DNA of 64,000 nucleotides from Monomorium pharaonis (Eukaryota > Arthropoda > Insecta > Hymenoptera > Formicidae): contig NC_050467.1 of the NCBI RefSeq assembly GCF_013373865.1, positions 33,889,943 through 33,953,942 on the forward strand. The letters run 5' to 3'. Below the pieces are notes generated by a model. That model had not been told where the DNA came from. It ran no database searches and was given only the letters and a program-made list of their open reading frames with translations. Shown here piece by piece: positions 1 to 12,749 of this stretch. Position numbers and translations under genes: made by a program. How positions within the stretch are numbered: position 1 is the first letter of the stretch; each line of letters begins with the position of its first letter.

Positions 1-652
1 ATAAATTCAAGAGTTTTCTCTTACATTTATTCCTGAAACGTCGGTTGGATATGACTTAGTTGAGTTTTAATAGTGACTAAATACTTTGTTGGAGATGAGT
101 TTGTCACGAGTCTTGTTATTATATATGTATTTTTATTATCTTCTTATTTTGTTAAATTGCGGACTACTATCATATTTCTCTTATTTAATTTACTTTGTAA
201 TTAATTTTAAGAATGACACGATCACGTTACATTAATTTTACATATTTCACGAATTTATGTATGTATTTATAATTGTTGATTAACTGAGTATTAATATTTA
301 ACAAAGTTGCAATGTAATTAAGAGTTAATGTTATCGTTACCACCGACAAGATAATTAATTTATGTTTCATTTGACATCTGGGGAAATTATACATTAAAAA
401 TGATTGAATAACGAAATGTCTATTAACTAATATAGAATAAAGAATTTGGATATAAAGATCTTTTGCTAACTCGTCAGCTCTTTCTATTTTTAGTTGTATT
501 TAATAATTTATTAAAAATGTTTATTATTACTTAAGGTACATTTATAATTGGTTTTATTATAATTAATTTATTATAATTTAAATAAGACAATAAATTACAT
601 GAATGGAAAAAAATTTAATAATTAATAATAATGAATAATATGATCAATGCTA
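1..652. other. AT-rich intergenic DNA, no gene seen
   Basis: Low-complexity A/T-rich sequence with no long open frame and no recognisable RNA gene. The original stop codon of the neighbouring transposase frame lies at its right edge, at 653-655 on the minus strand. Confidence 0.6.
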
Positions 653-697
653 TCAATGATTGATATCAATTGATCTGCTTGTTGATCGCGATGCTTT

Positions 698-1252
698 AGA
701 TGAGCGGGGGACATGCGAGGAAACGGGGGGAGCATAGGCGCCTTTCGTCAAGCGTCAATCGCTGGCCGCTGAACGCACGCTTTCGTGGCAGCGTTGGAGG
801 AAGAGAGACGGACGTCTCTCTCTTTTTAATAACCGAGTAGCGGCAGACGTAGCGAGAGCGACCGAGCCGGCCCGAGTCTCGAGGTTCGAACGCGACCGAC
901 TCGGGTGCTCGGCGGTGCTCGGCGGAGCACCCGAGGTGCTCGCGGCCCAAAACTTGCACCACTGTCCTCAATACGCGGCCAGAAAGGCACTCACTGCGTG
1001 CCCGGGTAGGATCGCTAGGTTAGGTGACGGCGCTCAATATGCGCTTGAGGATGCCTGGCTCAGTACACCAGGAGGAACGGTCTGCTCACTTCGCAGGCCG
1101 GGGAAGCTCTGTCTTCCCTCGCGAGTGGAGGGCTTATATACCCTCCACTCGGTGGTGAGGGAAAGAGAGAAGAGCGGAGGGAGCGAGCGAGGTAGGGGTA
1201 ACGGCCTTACCTTCGTTCAAGCGGTAGTGGAGGAACGGCTCGTTACAAGATG
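698..1252 (-). mobile_element. Solo LTR-like insertion with 5-bp target duplication
   Basis: A GC-rich block of about 545 bp (703-1247) sits abruptly in AT-rich DNA. It is bounded by AGATG on both sides (698-702 and 1248-1252), a 5-bp target duplication typical of LTR integration. Read on the minus strand it begins TGTAACGAGC and contains a TATATAAG box (1134-1140) inside a repeated CCCTCCACTC context. Its left end (AGCGGGGG on plus) does not mirror TGTAAC, so the terminal inverted repeat is poor; the target duplication and the in-frame continuation of the interrupted gene across it are the main evidence. No internal gag-pol accompanies it, so it is best called a solo LTR. Confidence 0.7.
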
Positions 1253-3356
1253 ATTTTATTTTGTTCTTTTTTGATTTTTTTGTTGGTTCTGTCGATTCTG
1301 TCTTATTTAAATCTACTTTTTCATTAGATGAACCACATGCTATTTTCAGTCTACCATCAAGGTAATCAATGTGTTGAAATATAAATTTATCTATTCGCAT
1401 GGGTAACTTATTTTTAAAAACTCTGGTCTTTAATTCTGCAAATTCAGCTTCAACAAAGGCTGATGTGGCAATTGGTAAACCATATTTAAAGTACGATCTC
1501 ATTACTCCTGTCCATAATGGTAAATAACATATAAGATCTTTTATCTTTTTGGCAACTTCAACGTTGTAAAATGCATTTACAACAGTTCCATTTTTGCAAG
1601 CATGGGCAGTTTCTTCTGCTCTAACAAATATATCTTCTGCCCAAGTATTCCAACAACCTTCTGTATTAATTTCATTTTCTACGTTTTCATAATTTTTATC
1701 TTGTTCCGGATCTTTAACCGTAACTCCTTTAATCATGTCATTAATTTGCATCAGATATATTTCAGATGGTAGCAACAGTGGCGGGTCGATCATATCATCG
1801 CCTAGATCCTCACTTAATGCTACGACCAATATATGTTTTAGAAATTCAGAAATGTCTTGAAAATTATCCATTTGATTTAATTTAGCCAAACATCGTAAAT
1901 AAAATTGACGTATTTTTGTCGCTTTACCTTTTAGGCAATCCCATCTAGCAATCATGGCTATAAAATGACTAACATCTAGTCTCAAATAACATGATGGGAT
2001 ATCCGTATATTTATTCTTAATAATTTTATAACATATTTGCAAATAATGATTTAAATCATTACAATTTGCAAATACACGTGCAACAGCGATCAAAATAGCT
2101 TTTCCAAAATCTGTCACAACAGTTCGAAATTTCGGTGCACTATTTCTTACAATTTCCAAAAGGAAGTAGCTTATTACCGCTGCATCTTGCTTTGCGGATA
2201 CCATTTGGAAAGTTGGAAAGTTGCCGTATTTAGATACGCAAACACATTCGTATAAAAATAAATGTGAGGATTTTTCACCGTTAGGAAGACGTAATTTTTT
2301 TCCTATACTTCCTGTAGCATCTATTGCTAAAAAGCTATTATTATCCTTATAAGCTGTTTTATACACGAGTTGTTGCTCCTGAGTCCAGTACATACAATAA
2401 AACGGATCCATTCCTATATTATGTATAATTCCAGTCAGTCTAATATACTTTGCAGTATATAAATTTTCTATAGGATTTGTATTTTTCAGTTGTAATCGTT
2501 TATCGATTTCTTCTTGTTTCGCTTTGCGCAAAACTGTTGTATCATATAAAATTGGTGGAATATCATCATTAAATTCCATTATTCTGTTGGCTTCCTCATT
2601 GCGCCATACGTTAGCATTTTTATTTCCATCCACCAACTCGCTTGCAATTTTTTCTCGTAATGCACCTCTCAATTGTCTTTTCTTAGTGTGCTTGACATCT
2701 GAAGAAAAACCGGTAAGCGTGCATTCAAAGATAACATCGTTTCCTTTTTTAGGCTTACTATATAAAAAGCCTGTAAGTCTTGCATCACATTCTTTGCAAC
2801 TGCCTTTAAAATTTACGTAGCATTTAGCATTGCTACTTTCAAATACTTTCGCACGCTTAAATGTTAGTGCACATGATATTCTAGTTTGCTGCCATATGTT
2901 GTCAGCAAATATGTGGGTCCATTTTCCTGTTTGTAATGACGTATATTCACGTTTGTTTTGTCGTTTGCATCTGTATTGCATTTTAGTGGGCTTTATTTGC
3001 GTCCACTTTTCTTCTGAAACTATTAGCTTGAACTTTATTACTTCTTTATCTGCTTCTTCACGAATAGAACCATCATTCAAGTTAGTTACATTATAAGAGC
3101 TATCGTTATTTGATTCATTGGGTGCCTCTGATTCTTCAACAGAATATGCTCTTAATACGGCTTGGCGTATATGATTCCTATCTTCTTTCATTATTGTATG
3201 GACATGTTTTGCAGTCATATAGGACACACTATTTACCATTGCTTCAGCTACAGCGCGATAAACAGGATGACATGATCGAAAGATCTGACCATTGTCATCT
3301 ATAGTTTTATATCCCTCGCTGGTTAAAATGTTGATCAGTCTTTCTTTGTCGTACAT
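1134..3356 (-). CDS. MULE/NOF-like DDE transposase, C-terminus altered by LTR insertion
   Basis: A single open frame of 740 codons starting at the first ATG. A cysteine cluster (C179, C187, C190) precedes a DDE-type core: D346 in AIDATGS, D416 in VVTDFGKA, and a glutamate candidate near 636-641 (FVEAEFAELK). A conserved-looking RLDVSH motif follows the second aspartate. This spacing and the IDATG motif resemble MULE/NOF-type transposases; the exact family is an inference. The last 37 residues are encoded by the inserted LTR. Without the insertion the frame would continue 14 codons to a stop at 653-655. The rest has no internal stop, so the gene was intact when hit. No flanking terminal repeats were identified. 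Domesticated-gene status is possible but unsupported. Confidence 0.75.
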   Translation of the reverse strand: MYDKERLINILTSEGYKTIDDNGQIFRSCHPVYRAVAEAMVNSVSYMTAKHVHTIMKEDRNHIRQAVLRAYSVEESEAPNESNNDSSYNVTNLNDGSIREEADKEVIKFKLIVSEEKWTQIKPTKMQYRCKRQNKREYTSLQTGKWTHIFADNIWQQTRISCALTFKRAKVFESSNAKCYVNFKGSCKECDARLTGFLYSKPKKGNDVIFECTLTGFSSDVKHTKKRQLRGALREKIASELVDGNKNANVWRNEEANRIMEFNDDIPPILYDTTVLRKAKQEEIDKRLQLKNTNPIENLYTAKYIRLTGIIHNIGMDPFYCMYWTQEQQLVYKTAYKDNNSFLAIDATGSIGKKLRLPNGEKSSHLFLYECVCVSKYGNFPTFQMVSAKQDAAVISYFLLEIVRNSAPKFRTVVTDFGKAILIAVARVFANCNDLNHYLQICYKIIKNKYTDIPSCYLRLDVSHFIAMIARWDCLKGKATKIRQFYLRCLAKLNQMDNFQDISEFLKHILVVALSEDLGDDMIDPPLLLPSEIYLMQINDMIKGVTVKDPEQDKNYENVENEINTEGCWNTWAEDIFVRAEETAHACKNGTVVNAFYNVEVAKKIKDLICYLPLWTGVMRSYFKYGLPIATSAFVEAEFAELKTRVFKNKLPMRIDKFIFQHIDYLDGRLKIACGSSNEKVDLNKTESTEPTKKSKKNKIKSSCNEPFLHYRLNEGKAVTPTSLAPSALLSFPHHRVEGI

Positions 3357-3575
3357 GTTAAATCTTTAATTTATTTTATAATTGATTAATATTCTTATAA
3401 CTTTTTCTTTTACAATATTCGGAATAATATTATGGGATATATATATATATATAATTGGAATATATATATATATTGCTGTAAAAAAAACCTAAACAAATCT
3501 AGAAATTTAAACAAGAAAAAACGACAACTTATAATACCATAATGTCAACTGGATTACAGATTAGAGATTATAACA

Positions 3576-3666
3576 ATTGGACCGTTATATCTAGACCTTG
3601 GACTACGAAATTTAATAAATTTAATAAATTTTATAAAACCAAGGTCTAAATATAACGGTCCAATTT
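3576..3666. mobile_element. Short palindromic MITE
   Basis: The arms TTGGACCGTTATATCTAGACC and its near-exact reverse complement (3640-3665) enclose about 40 bp of A/T-rich loop. It looks like a miniature inverted-repeat element about 200 bp upstream of the transposase start. No coding capacity. Confidence 0.7.
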
Positions 3667-3687
3667 TCTTAATTTCTAATATATATA

Positions 3688-3860
<173 letters not shown>

Positions 3861-6800
3861 TACAGATCTATTATTTTAAGGTCAAAATCTTACATATTCC
3901 GATTACTTTGGAGACAAGCGATTACTTTCAGGATTATCCTCATTATTTTATATACATTACATTATATACAAATGGATTATTTTCGAGGCTGTTCCCAAAG
4001 TAATCATATACAGATAAAGATTACTTTGGGAACTTATATCTAACAAGGAAATTATATGAGATATTAAACTTTTAAGATGTTAAACTTTCATAAAAAGATT
4101 AAACACCAAAAGTAAGAAATTAAGTTATATTGACTATCTATACACGTTTTTTCTTTACTTTTTATTATAAATATTTTTTAGTATATATAAAAATTATAAA
4201 ATAAATAATAATACAAGTTATAATAATATCGACCAATGGAAGGTCTTTTGAGAATGTTTTAACGATTCCGCGGAGTTACGGAATTTGTGTATCATTAAAT
4301 CTATATTGATCGTATCGTAGATTGTAAACCATAAAAAATTAACCAATTATGATTTAAAAGAATAATCGATGTCAAAAAAAAAAATCAAATATGATTAAAT
4401 ATAACATAATAATTTCAATATTATAGATATAATTATATTACCTATATTATATTATATTATTATATTATATGTATAAATTATATAATTTTGTTTACAACGT
4501 AAACATTTTATTTTAATTAATAAGAAAGCAATTATTTTTTAATGTAAACAATAATCGTTTTTTTATAATAATATTTTCACAAAACCTGTATCTTCGAAAG
4601 AATTAATTTTATAAAATTAATCGACGTTAATAAAACACGTAAAGTAAGTTCTGTATCAATGCAGATATAGTAAAAACTTGAGGAATAAACGTAACAAAGA
4701 TTGAATCAATTACGATCAAATTCCGCAATATTCCGTTTAGATTATTTTTTTCTAAATAAATAGACACATATTTATCTAATAGGTAAGTTATCCAAAAAGT
4801 TGAGACAATTGGTCCTAACCACGCGCCCGGTATCGCTGTTATAGCATGTTAGTAAATTTAAGTTAAGTATATGTTTTGCACGTGCATTTAACTTATTGAA
4901 TAAATATTCACCCCCCCCCCCACACACTCAGATTTATTAAATATAAATATTATTTTTAACAAAAATGGAAAACCTATTTTACTTCTTAACAAAGAGAAAT
5001 AAAAATTATTGTGTGAGGACAAGAAAAAAAAACAAGTAAGATTGATATTAGCTAAACATGGTACTTTACTTTAAATGCAATAATTCTTATATAATTTTTA
5101 TAATGTTTTTGTAAGTTAGAAAATACATATATTATATCATATTTCCACTCTTTTAGAACATTGAATTATACTTGAAAATATTGCAAGAAACTTAAATATG
5201 AGAGTACCTTACGTAAATATAAGAAAGCTTAGCAAGGAAATGGGTAAAAAAAAAGAATGTATATATGTACATATATATATTCAAAATATGATTTAAAAAA
5301 TAATAATTTGTTATAATAGATGCAGATTATTGTGTACAATTGATTATATACGATTATTTATCATTTATATTTATTTTTATGCATAAAAAAGGTCAACGAC
5401 TTTAATACTGCAAATTAATAATTAATGTAAGAAACAAAACAAACTTCTAAATACTTAATTAAACTGTTTTTATTGACACAAATAATTATTATTAAAAATA
5501 TTTTTAGTTTTTTTGAAAGTTATGTCAAATGAATGTTATCCAATATTTTTAATTATTATGTAATTCTGATTGTTTAGATAAAACGCATTTTAAAAAGAGG
5601 CAGTGTTTAATGATAATAGAAGAAAAAGTATTAAGCAAAAATTTTAAGATAAAAAGTATTTTTTTAAATAGTTTTAATGTAAAAATCTTACATTACGTGA
5701 GGTATCATATCTTATGTATAGTATCATATTTTACGTAAGATATCATACGTTAAGTACCATATTTTCCGTTATATAAAAAATTACACAGAAATGAATAAAA
5801 AACAAAAAAACGTGTAAGAAAGAATTAATAAAATATATTAGAAATATAATGATTATTTGATTTATCAAATGTAGCTTGAATATTTTTCTTATGTTGATCC
5901 CTGTAATGAATTTGACACAAAAATCAATGACTAATGTTATAAATTACAGTTTAAAGATTTTTGGGAGTTTCTAAAAATTATAAATTTCATACTTTTATTT
6001 TGTATGTTAATTGCTAAATGCTTGTATAAAGCGAATTCTAATATTGTATTATTATATTTTATATTATTATATTTTTATTTTATTTCCAATATATACGTAT
6101 ATATGCGTGTGTATGTATGTATATTTTTTTCTTAAATTTTATTTATATTAAGTTCTGTTGTTATTATAAAAAATGTAAAATTATTATTAATAACTTATTA
6201 ATAACACGTTATAATTCTTGAAGTTGTCAATTACAGTTTTAAAAAATAAGTTGAATACAACTGAAAAAAGAAGATGAAATTCAAATAATGATTAATAACT
6301 TTAAAAAGAACAGAGATAAAAGAGAAAATTTATAGTCATATGTAAATAAACAGAGTGAATTAGAATATGCAAGTTTATACATATATTTAATTTTTATAAT
6401 TATATATTATTATTATTAATATATGATATGTATGTTTAAAAATATTTTTTTATATTTTACTTTTAATTTAATTCTATACAAAATCCATAATTAAAGAAGG
6501 TATAATATTGACATGTATATAACATATATACAGTATATACATATATATAGATATTAATCATTAATATAAAAAAAATTGCAACAAAATAAACAACTCAGGT
6601 AAAAAATTAAAGTTTTAAATTGTTACAAAATGAGTTTGCCAAACGCTCAGCGTTTACCAAAAAACGATTTTTTAGGTATATTTTAAGAAAATTGTTAAGA
6701 AATTTACTTATAAAAATTTTGAAATAGTAATTATGGTATTTATGTATAATTTGTACATATGTATATATATATATATAATACATACTATTTTAATATTATT

Positions 6801-7459
6801 TGTACTCATCTTACAATTATTACGAAACTTAAATTTTATTATCTGAACATGTAAATTAAAATAAGCATTTATTTTACAAAATTATCAGTAAAACCAGAAA
6901 ATATAGTATTGTATAATTAATAGTACACAAAGCAATTTTAATTTAAAAATAAATCTGATAAATCTGATTATTCGATCTTTGTTACATTCATTCCGTAAGT
7001 TTTTACTTTATCCGCATTGATTTATCCGCATCGATACCTACAGAATTTACTTTATGTATTTTATTAACGCCGATTAATTTTATGAAATCAATTCTTTCAA
7101 AGACAGATTTTTAAAAAATATTATTATAGAAAAACAAATATTGTTTACATTTAAAAATAACTGCTTTCTCATTAATTAAAGAAGTTCATAGAAAAAAATT
7201 AAATATAATGATAAATGGCTTAGGACGTAGTGAGACAACAGATTCACACGTTTTACTTTGTTCTAAATTATTTCTTTCTTTAATGACAATACAGAACCAC
7301 GCAATTTTTTTCTTTATTTACAAGATCCAGAAAAGGCTCTATAGATTTCGAGGTACTGAATTCAAATGTTGCTCGTTTTACTCCTACATGTCAGGTTTTT
7401 TTGTAAATTTCGAAAATATGTAATTTATACATTAACTTATTAATACCATGGCTAGACCA
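3861..7459. other. AT-rich DNA, no gene seen
   Basis: About 3.6 kb of very A/T-rich sequence with homopolymers, a C run near 4910-4920 and a half-copy of a small MITE near 4745-4830 whose full palindrome occurs at 24,225-24,350. Open frames are short and show no recognisable protein motif. Confidence 0.55.
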
Positions 7460-8235
7460 ACCTACTAATACCATGACTAGACCAACAGGAGGATTGAAAA
7501 AATAACTATTGGAAGCTTTATTTTAGATCAAAAAAACATTTAGGGGTAAAACATTTTTTTTACATTTGTTTGTAACAAAATTTGTTTAAACAAATTACAA
7601 AAATCGACTTTTCGAGAAAAACTAAACGCCATTCAATTGTACGGGAAAAGTTACATAGAAATCATGTGTTACATTGCTAAAAATGTTTTTTTATTTTGCT
7701 GTAGTAATGTTATAAACAATTTATCTGTGTCTGTATTCATTACTATCCATGGCTAGACCAGCAGGGGATCAAAAATGTAACTATTGGAAACTTTACTTTA
7801 GGTCAAAAGAACATTTTAAGCATGAAAAAATTTTTTGAATTTGTTTAAACAACAATTCGTTTAAACAAATTAAAAAAATCGACTTTTTCAGAAAAATGAA
7901 GAATGCCATTTAATTGTATGGGAAAAATTATATAGAAATCAATAATTACTTTTCAGATTCCCTTCCCCGCTAGTTTAGCCATCGACAGTAACGGGTACAG
8001 AGAAATTGTTTATAATATTAATATAGCAAAATAAAAACATTTTTGGCAATATAATACATGTAATTTTTCCTATACAATTGGGTGATGCTTTTTTTTCAAA
8101 AAGTCGATTTTCGTAATTTGTAAACAAATTTTGTTATAAAGAAATTCCCAAAATTTTTTTCACGCCTAAAATGTTCTCTTGACCTAAAATAAAGCTTCCA
8201 ATAATCACCCTTCCAATCCCACCGCTAGTCAAGCC
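7460..8235. mobile_element. Inverted-repeat element with an internal direct copy
   Basis: The segment at about 7465-7735 reappears in reverse complement at about 7975-8232. A further direct copy lies at about 7745-7985. Shared words include GACTAGACCAAC, CTATTGGAAGC, ATCGACTTTT and CAATTGTA. The layout suits a DNA transposon with arms near 270 bp that gained an extra arm. No transposase frame is present. Confidence 0.65.
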
Positions 8236-8375
8236 AAATAGCCGATCACTAATGGGCCAATGCCCATCAATCACACACTTTCGAAATTGACAAAAATAAT
8301 CAGACATAGGAGCAAACCGGGCAACAAACTCGAACTCAGCATCTCAAAATTTACACAGAGTACCCTCCACAGGCT

Positions 8376-9113
8376 CTTGCAAATGAAGAAAAAACCCTGC
8401 GGTCCTGTGTAATAAGCAAAATTATTTGTTTAATCTATCACAAATAATAGAATTAGTGCACTGAAAAAAAAGTAATATATTCAATAAGATATGTTATTGC
8501 GGACTGCCAATTACAGATATACTCAATACAATGATATATGCTATTACAGTATCAACATTATACTTGCATTAATAGCAAATATTATTGTATTGAGTATTTT
8601 ATGTAATTGGCAGCCCACAATCACATATGTTATTAACTATATTACATTTTTTTCTGTGTGTAAATAAAGTCTGAACTTTCCAGCTTCATAAACACTCAAC
8701 TCAACAAATTCTAAAGATGGAAAGTGAGGTTAATGTAAGTGTATGTTACATTAACCTCATTGTGTATACTAAAAAATTATAAACATATAATAAACTAATA
8801 TTTTCTTGAATACCTTGATAATAAAACTTCTTGATGAAGACTTCCTAGCTCTTAAATGAAGAAAAAAACCCTGTGGTCCTGTGTAATAAGCAAAATTATT
8901 TGTTTAATTTATCACAAACAATAGAATTAGTGTAAATAAAGCCAGAACTTCCCAGCTTTATAAACACTCAACAAATTCTAAAGATGGAAAATGAGGTTAA
9001 TGTAAGTGTATGTTACATTAACCTCAATGTGTACATTAAAAAATGATAAACATATAATAAATTAATATTTTCTTGAATACCTTGATAATAAGACTTCTTG
9101 CTGAAGACTTCCT
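8376..9113. repeat. Tandem duplication; first copy holds a MITE
   Basis: About 265 bp is repeated in direct orientation (8376-8850 and 8851-9113), with shared text such as GGTCCTGTGTAATAAGC and AAAGATGGAAA. The first copy is longer only because of the insertion at 8460-8662, so the second copy records the empty site. Confidence 0.85.
8460..8662. mobile_element. CACTG-ended MITE with natural empty site
   Basis: Begins CACTGAAAAAAAAGTAATAT and ends with the near reverse complement ATATTACATTTTTTTCTGTG. The duplicated sister copy reads ATTAGTGTAAATAAAG without the insert, so a 2-3 bp target duplication (TG or GTG) is implied. CACTR-like ends and short duplications resemble the CACTA superfamily, but the copy is too small to encode anything. 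Confidence 0.75.
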
Positions 9114-9295
9114 AAAAACTTTATCTTCTAACTAAAGTCACTCGGAAATCAAAAACAAATTAAATCACTATTTCTCTCGTGCATAGGACGAAAAAATGGC
9201 TACGTCCAGCTGAGAAAACTAGTATTTCTAGATGGGAGAGCCCAGATGATCTTCTAGTTCTAAACCAAAATGACGTCATAAACTAGAGACTTAAA

Positions 9296-10960
9296 GGCCG
9301 GTATTCATAATCAAATCTTAAGATGCAATTTCATGCGAGCAAAGCAAAGCTGGCTTTTATCCTTTCTCCATCGATTTTCGTTAAAATGGCTGTTTTAGCG
9401 CATTTCAGCGAAGGCACGCTTAAAGTTTAACACGATCGAAGCAACTGTAGCTGCCATTGTACGTCTGTAGTATTGGACGTACGCGATGTACTGACTATAA
9501 TACTGATTATAATCCATTTTTATACGCGGTTAATTACAGAGTTGCAAAATAATTCAATTATTAATTAATAATTAAATAATTAAATTAAAAATTTTTAATT
9601 AAATTTAGTTTAATTGAAAATTAAATTTCAATTTTCAATTAAATGTTGTAATTGAAAATTAAATTTTTTTTAAATTGAGAATTACAATTTTCAGTTACAA
9701 CAAAATTTAATTGAATATTAAAATTTAATTCTTAATTAAACCTTATTTAATTAAGAATTAAAATTTAATTTTCAATTACAACAAAATTTAATTAAGCATT
9801 AAAATTTGATTGACAATAACATTTTAATTCTTAATTAATTTGTATTTAATTTAGAATTAAAACTTAATTATAAATTAGAATAAAATTTAATTAAAAAATT
9901 TTAATTTTTATTTAAAATAAATTTAATTTTTAATTGAAATAAATTTAACTTATCATTAAAATGTAATTTTTAAATAAATAAAATTTAGTCAATAATTAAA
10001 TTCTAATTCTCAATAAAATTATATCTCTCAGGGAATGAAATTTTAATTTTCATGTAATTAAATTAGGTTAAGAATTAGATTATAATTCTTTTTTCGTGTA
10101 GTCAATGACAATGTCGAAATGAGACACGACAGGCAGAGTTACAAATAATTAATTAAATATTTTAATTAATTACATTGAAGAATTAAAAATCAATTTTAAA
10201 TTAAATCTTATTTAATTAAAAATTAAAATGTAATTTACAATTAAAACAAAATTTAATTGAGAATTAAATTTTTAATTACAACAAAATTTAATTGAGCACT
10301 AAATTTAATTTTTAATTAATTAAAATTTAATTGAGAACTAAATTTTAATTCTCAATTAAATTTTATTTAATTAAAAATGAAATTTAATGCTCAATTAAAT
10401 TTTGTTGTAATTGAAAATTAAATTTTAATTTTCAATTAAAAAAATTTAATTTTCAATTACAACAAAATTTGATTTTCAATTACAACAAAATTTAATTGAG
10501 AATTAAAATTTAATTCTCAATTAAATTTTACTTAATTAAGAATTGGAATTTAATTTTCAATTAAACTAAATTTAATTAAAAATTTTTAATTTATTTATTC
10601 AATTATTAATCAATAATTACATTATTTTGCAACTGCCTGTAATTAACCGCGTATAAAAATAAATTATAATCAGTATTATAGTCAGTACATCGCGTACGTC
10701 AAATACTACAGACGTACAGTGGCAGCTACAGTTGCTTCGCTGTAAAGTTCGATCGTGTTGAACTTTGAGCGTGCCTTTGCTGAAATGCGCTGAAACAGCC
10801 ATTTTAACGAAAATCGATGGAAAAGAGGTAAAAGCCAGCTTTGCTTCGCTTGCATGAAATTGCATCTTTATATTTAAGATCATCTTAAGTACTGCCTTAA
10901 GATGTCATCAACCAATCACAGAGCCCTACTAACATCTTAAGACATTACTTGAGACTGTAA
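9296..10960. mobile_element. Foldback element with AATTAAATTT-rich core
   Basis: Arms at about 9320-9560 and 10,610-10,880 are inverted copies of each other (shared words include ATCGATTTTCGTTAAAATGG and CAGCTACAGTTGCTTCG with small changes). The centre, 9545-10,600, is a degenerate tandem array built from variants of AATTTAATTTTCAATTACAAC. The outer tips (GGCCGGTATTCAT on the left, CTTAAGATGTCATCAACC on the right) match the short MITE at 13,515-13,651, so the two are probably one family. Confidence 0.75.
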
Positions 10961-11904
10961 CGTCCCAGCGTCCAGAAAATTTTGTCCAAAAGTTTTCTCA
11001 CGAAACTTGTCGAGATGCATGCGCGCTGAGTTACCTTACTCAGTAATACGTTTCTATGGCTCATTCTTACTTTCGTTTAAGTCGTCATTATATAATAATA
11101 ATAATTCAAATATTAAGCACTTAATCGTACTTTAAAATTACGTACATATATATATCAAAATCATATATTACATATACGTATACTTTAAGTTATCTGGCAT
11201 TATTTTAACTCTCTTATCGATACGAACGCATAGGCAACCGGATCGTTTAAACTTCTAAATTCTTACTCTCGTATTGCTTATGGGTTCGTCGAGGATTAAT
11301 TAACTGTAAGATAAATAAGAACCGGATATTTGTAAAGGCCCTTGCACGTGCACTGTCGGATGATTAAAGAAATGATATCTCGTCAACTGAATCCTCAAAG
11401 ATTCAAACAGAACGGTTCTAAAACAAAATCTGCTATTATCAACACGACGGCGACAGGATGTCGCGCCTAAAGAAATACAATACGAAATTAATCCGCGTAA
11501 TATCCGGACTGCGTGTCGGAAGATCAGGTGAACCATAGCTAGGCATTTAACATAAACAGTTCGTAAGATATATCCATTTCACGTTGGCGACGAGATGTCG
11601 CGCCCAAGAAATAATTAAGATTGATAAACCGGCGAGATATTTGGTAGTGAAAGCGATCCTAGCCGAAAAATATCCCGGATCAAATGATCGACGAAATCCT
11701 AGACGAGATATCTCCGATAAACATCCGCACACGTGCAAATGGTCTCACGCGCCTTATCAGCGACCCCCGAAACTCGGTTCCCGCCAAGCCGCCGAATCAC
11801 TCCCTCTCTTACCGACTCTTGCGCTTCGCGCGTGTTCCCTACTCCGGAGCGCTAGCGGCCGCTGAGCGCAGCGCCGATTTTGCTCGATCCCTTTGTCCGC
11901 GTCC
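10961..11904. other. Degenerate LTR-element-like DNA, no intact gene
   Basis: GC content rises compared with the left flank. The word GATGTCGCGCCYAAGAAAT occurs twice (about 11,456 and 11,593), the second after TTGGCGACGAG, which resembles a Gypsy-type leader. Open frames here are short, overlap on both strands and contain no recognisable domain. Probably relic retroelement sequence upstream of the promoter at 11,905. Confidence 0.35.
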
Positions 11905-11911
11905 TATTTAA
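11905..11911 (+). promoter_or_regulatory. TATA-like box
   Basis: CTATTTAAACC is followed about 25-30 nt downstream by a TCATTCATTCA-rich leader, a plausible transcription start for the downstream spliced exon at 12,750. The inference rests on spacing and on the downstream exon and AATAAA. Confidence 0.45.
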
Positions 11912-12483
11912 ACCCGCGCACAGACGCCGGATCATTCATTCAATTCATTCATTTCACTCAGTATTTTTTCGACACTCGTTCAGTACCAATTCAGCGATTA
12001 AGTCAGTCATTAGTTCTCGGTCACGCGTCACTCTTCAATCTTCAAGTTATCTGCAACCTCTCTCGTACTTCGCGATCAACTCATTGTTAATTAAGTTAAC
12101 CAGTGCGTGCTCCGACAGACTGCTATCACCAACATATCTCTGCGATCATCTTCAACTGTCAACCCACATCAACCATTTAATTATTAGTGGACCAAACTAT
12201 TGCTTCAAACCATATTATAACTCGTGAGTACTAATTAATTATTGTTTACTATCGCTCCCTAGAATATTTTCCGAAATTGAACTGTGCCATATTATAAAGA
12301 ATCCTTTCGATAAGGATTAATTGTCGGCTTCATTTTCCAAATAATTATAAACAACTCCTCTAGGTACAACCCTCTCCCCTCCCTTGTGCCGCGATGAATT
12401 CTACAACACCTAAAGTGAGTAGACTCAGTGATTAAAACATCGTCGGTGAAATTAGAAAAGCCGGTATATTCGTGCTCAACGAA

Positions 12484-12645
12484 ACTGTAGATTCCGCTAG
12501 CGAGCGTTCTATCGCTTGCCAGCGACATAAGTGAACAAAACTGTAGATTCCGCTAGCGAGCGTTCTATCGCTTGCCAGCGATATAAGAACAAAACCGTAG
12601 ATTCCGCTAGCGAGCGTTCTATCGCTTGCCAGCGATATAAGTTAG
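12484..12645 (+). repeat. Three-copy 55-bp tandem repeat
   Basis: Three nearly identical units, each containing TAGATTCCGCTAGCGAGCG and ATCGCTTGCCAGCGAT, a small hairpin-forming word. Starts of the shared word are at 12,491, 12,547 and 12,601. It lies in the presumed leader or intron of the 12,750 exon. Confidence 0.9.
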
Positions 12646-12749
12646 TTAATCATTCACAAGCACGAATATACTCGACGGCCCTAATTTCCCTTGACGCAGA
12701 AAGATGCTTAACTAAGCGTTCACTCGCTTAACCAAGCGTTTATTTGTAG

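Noticed and set aside
4905..4925. C homopolymer as a regulatory site
   Set aside because: A single short run followed by CACACA in AT-rich DNA; nothing else supports a function.
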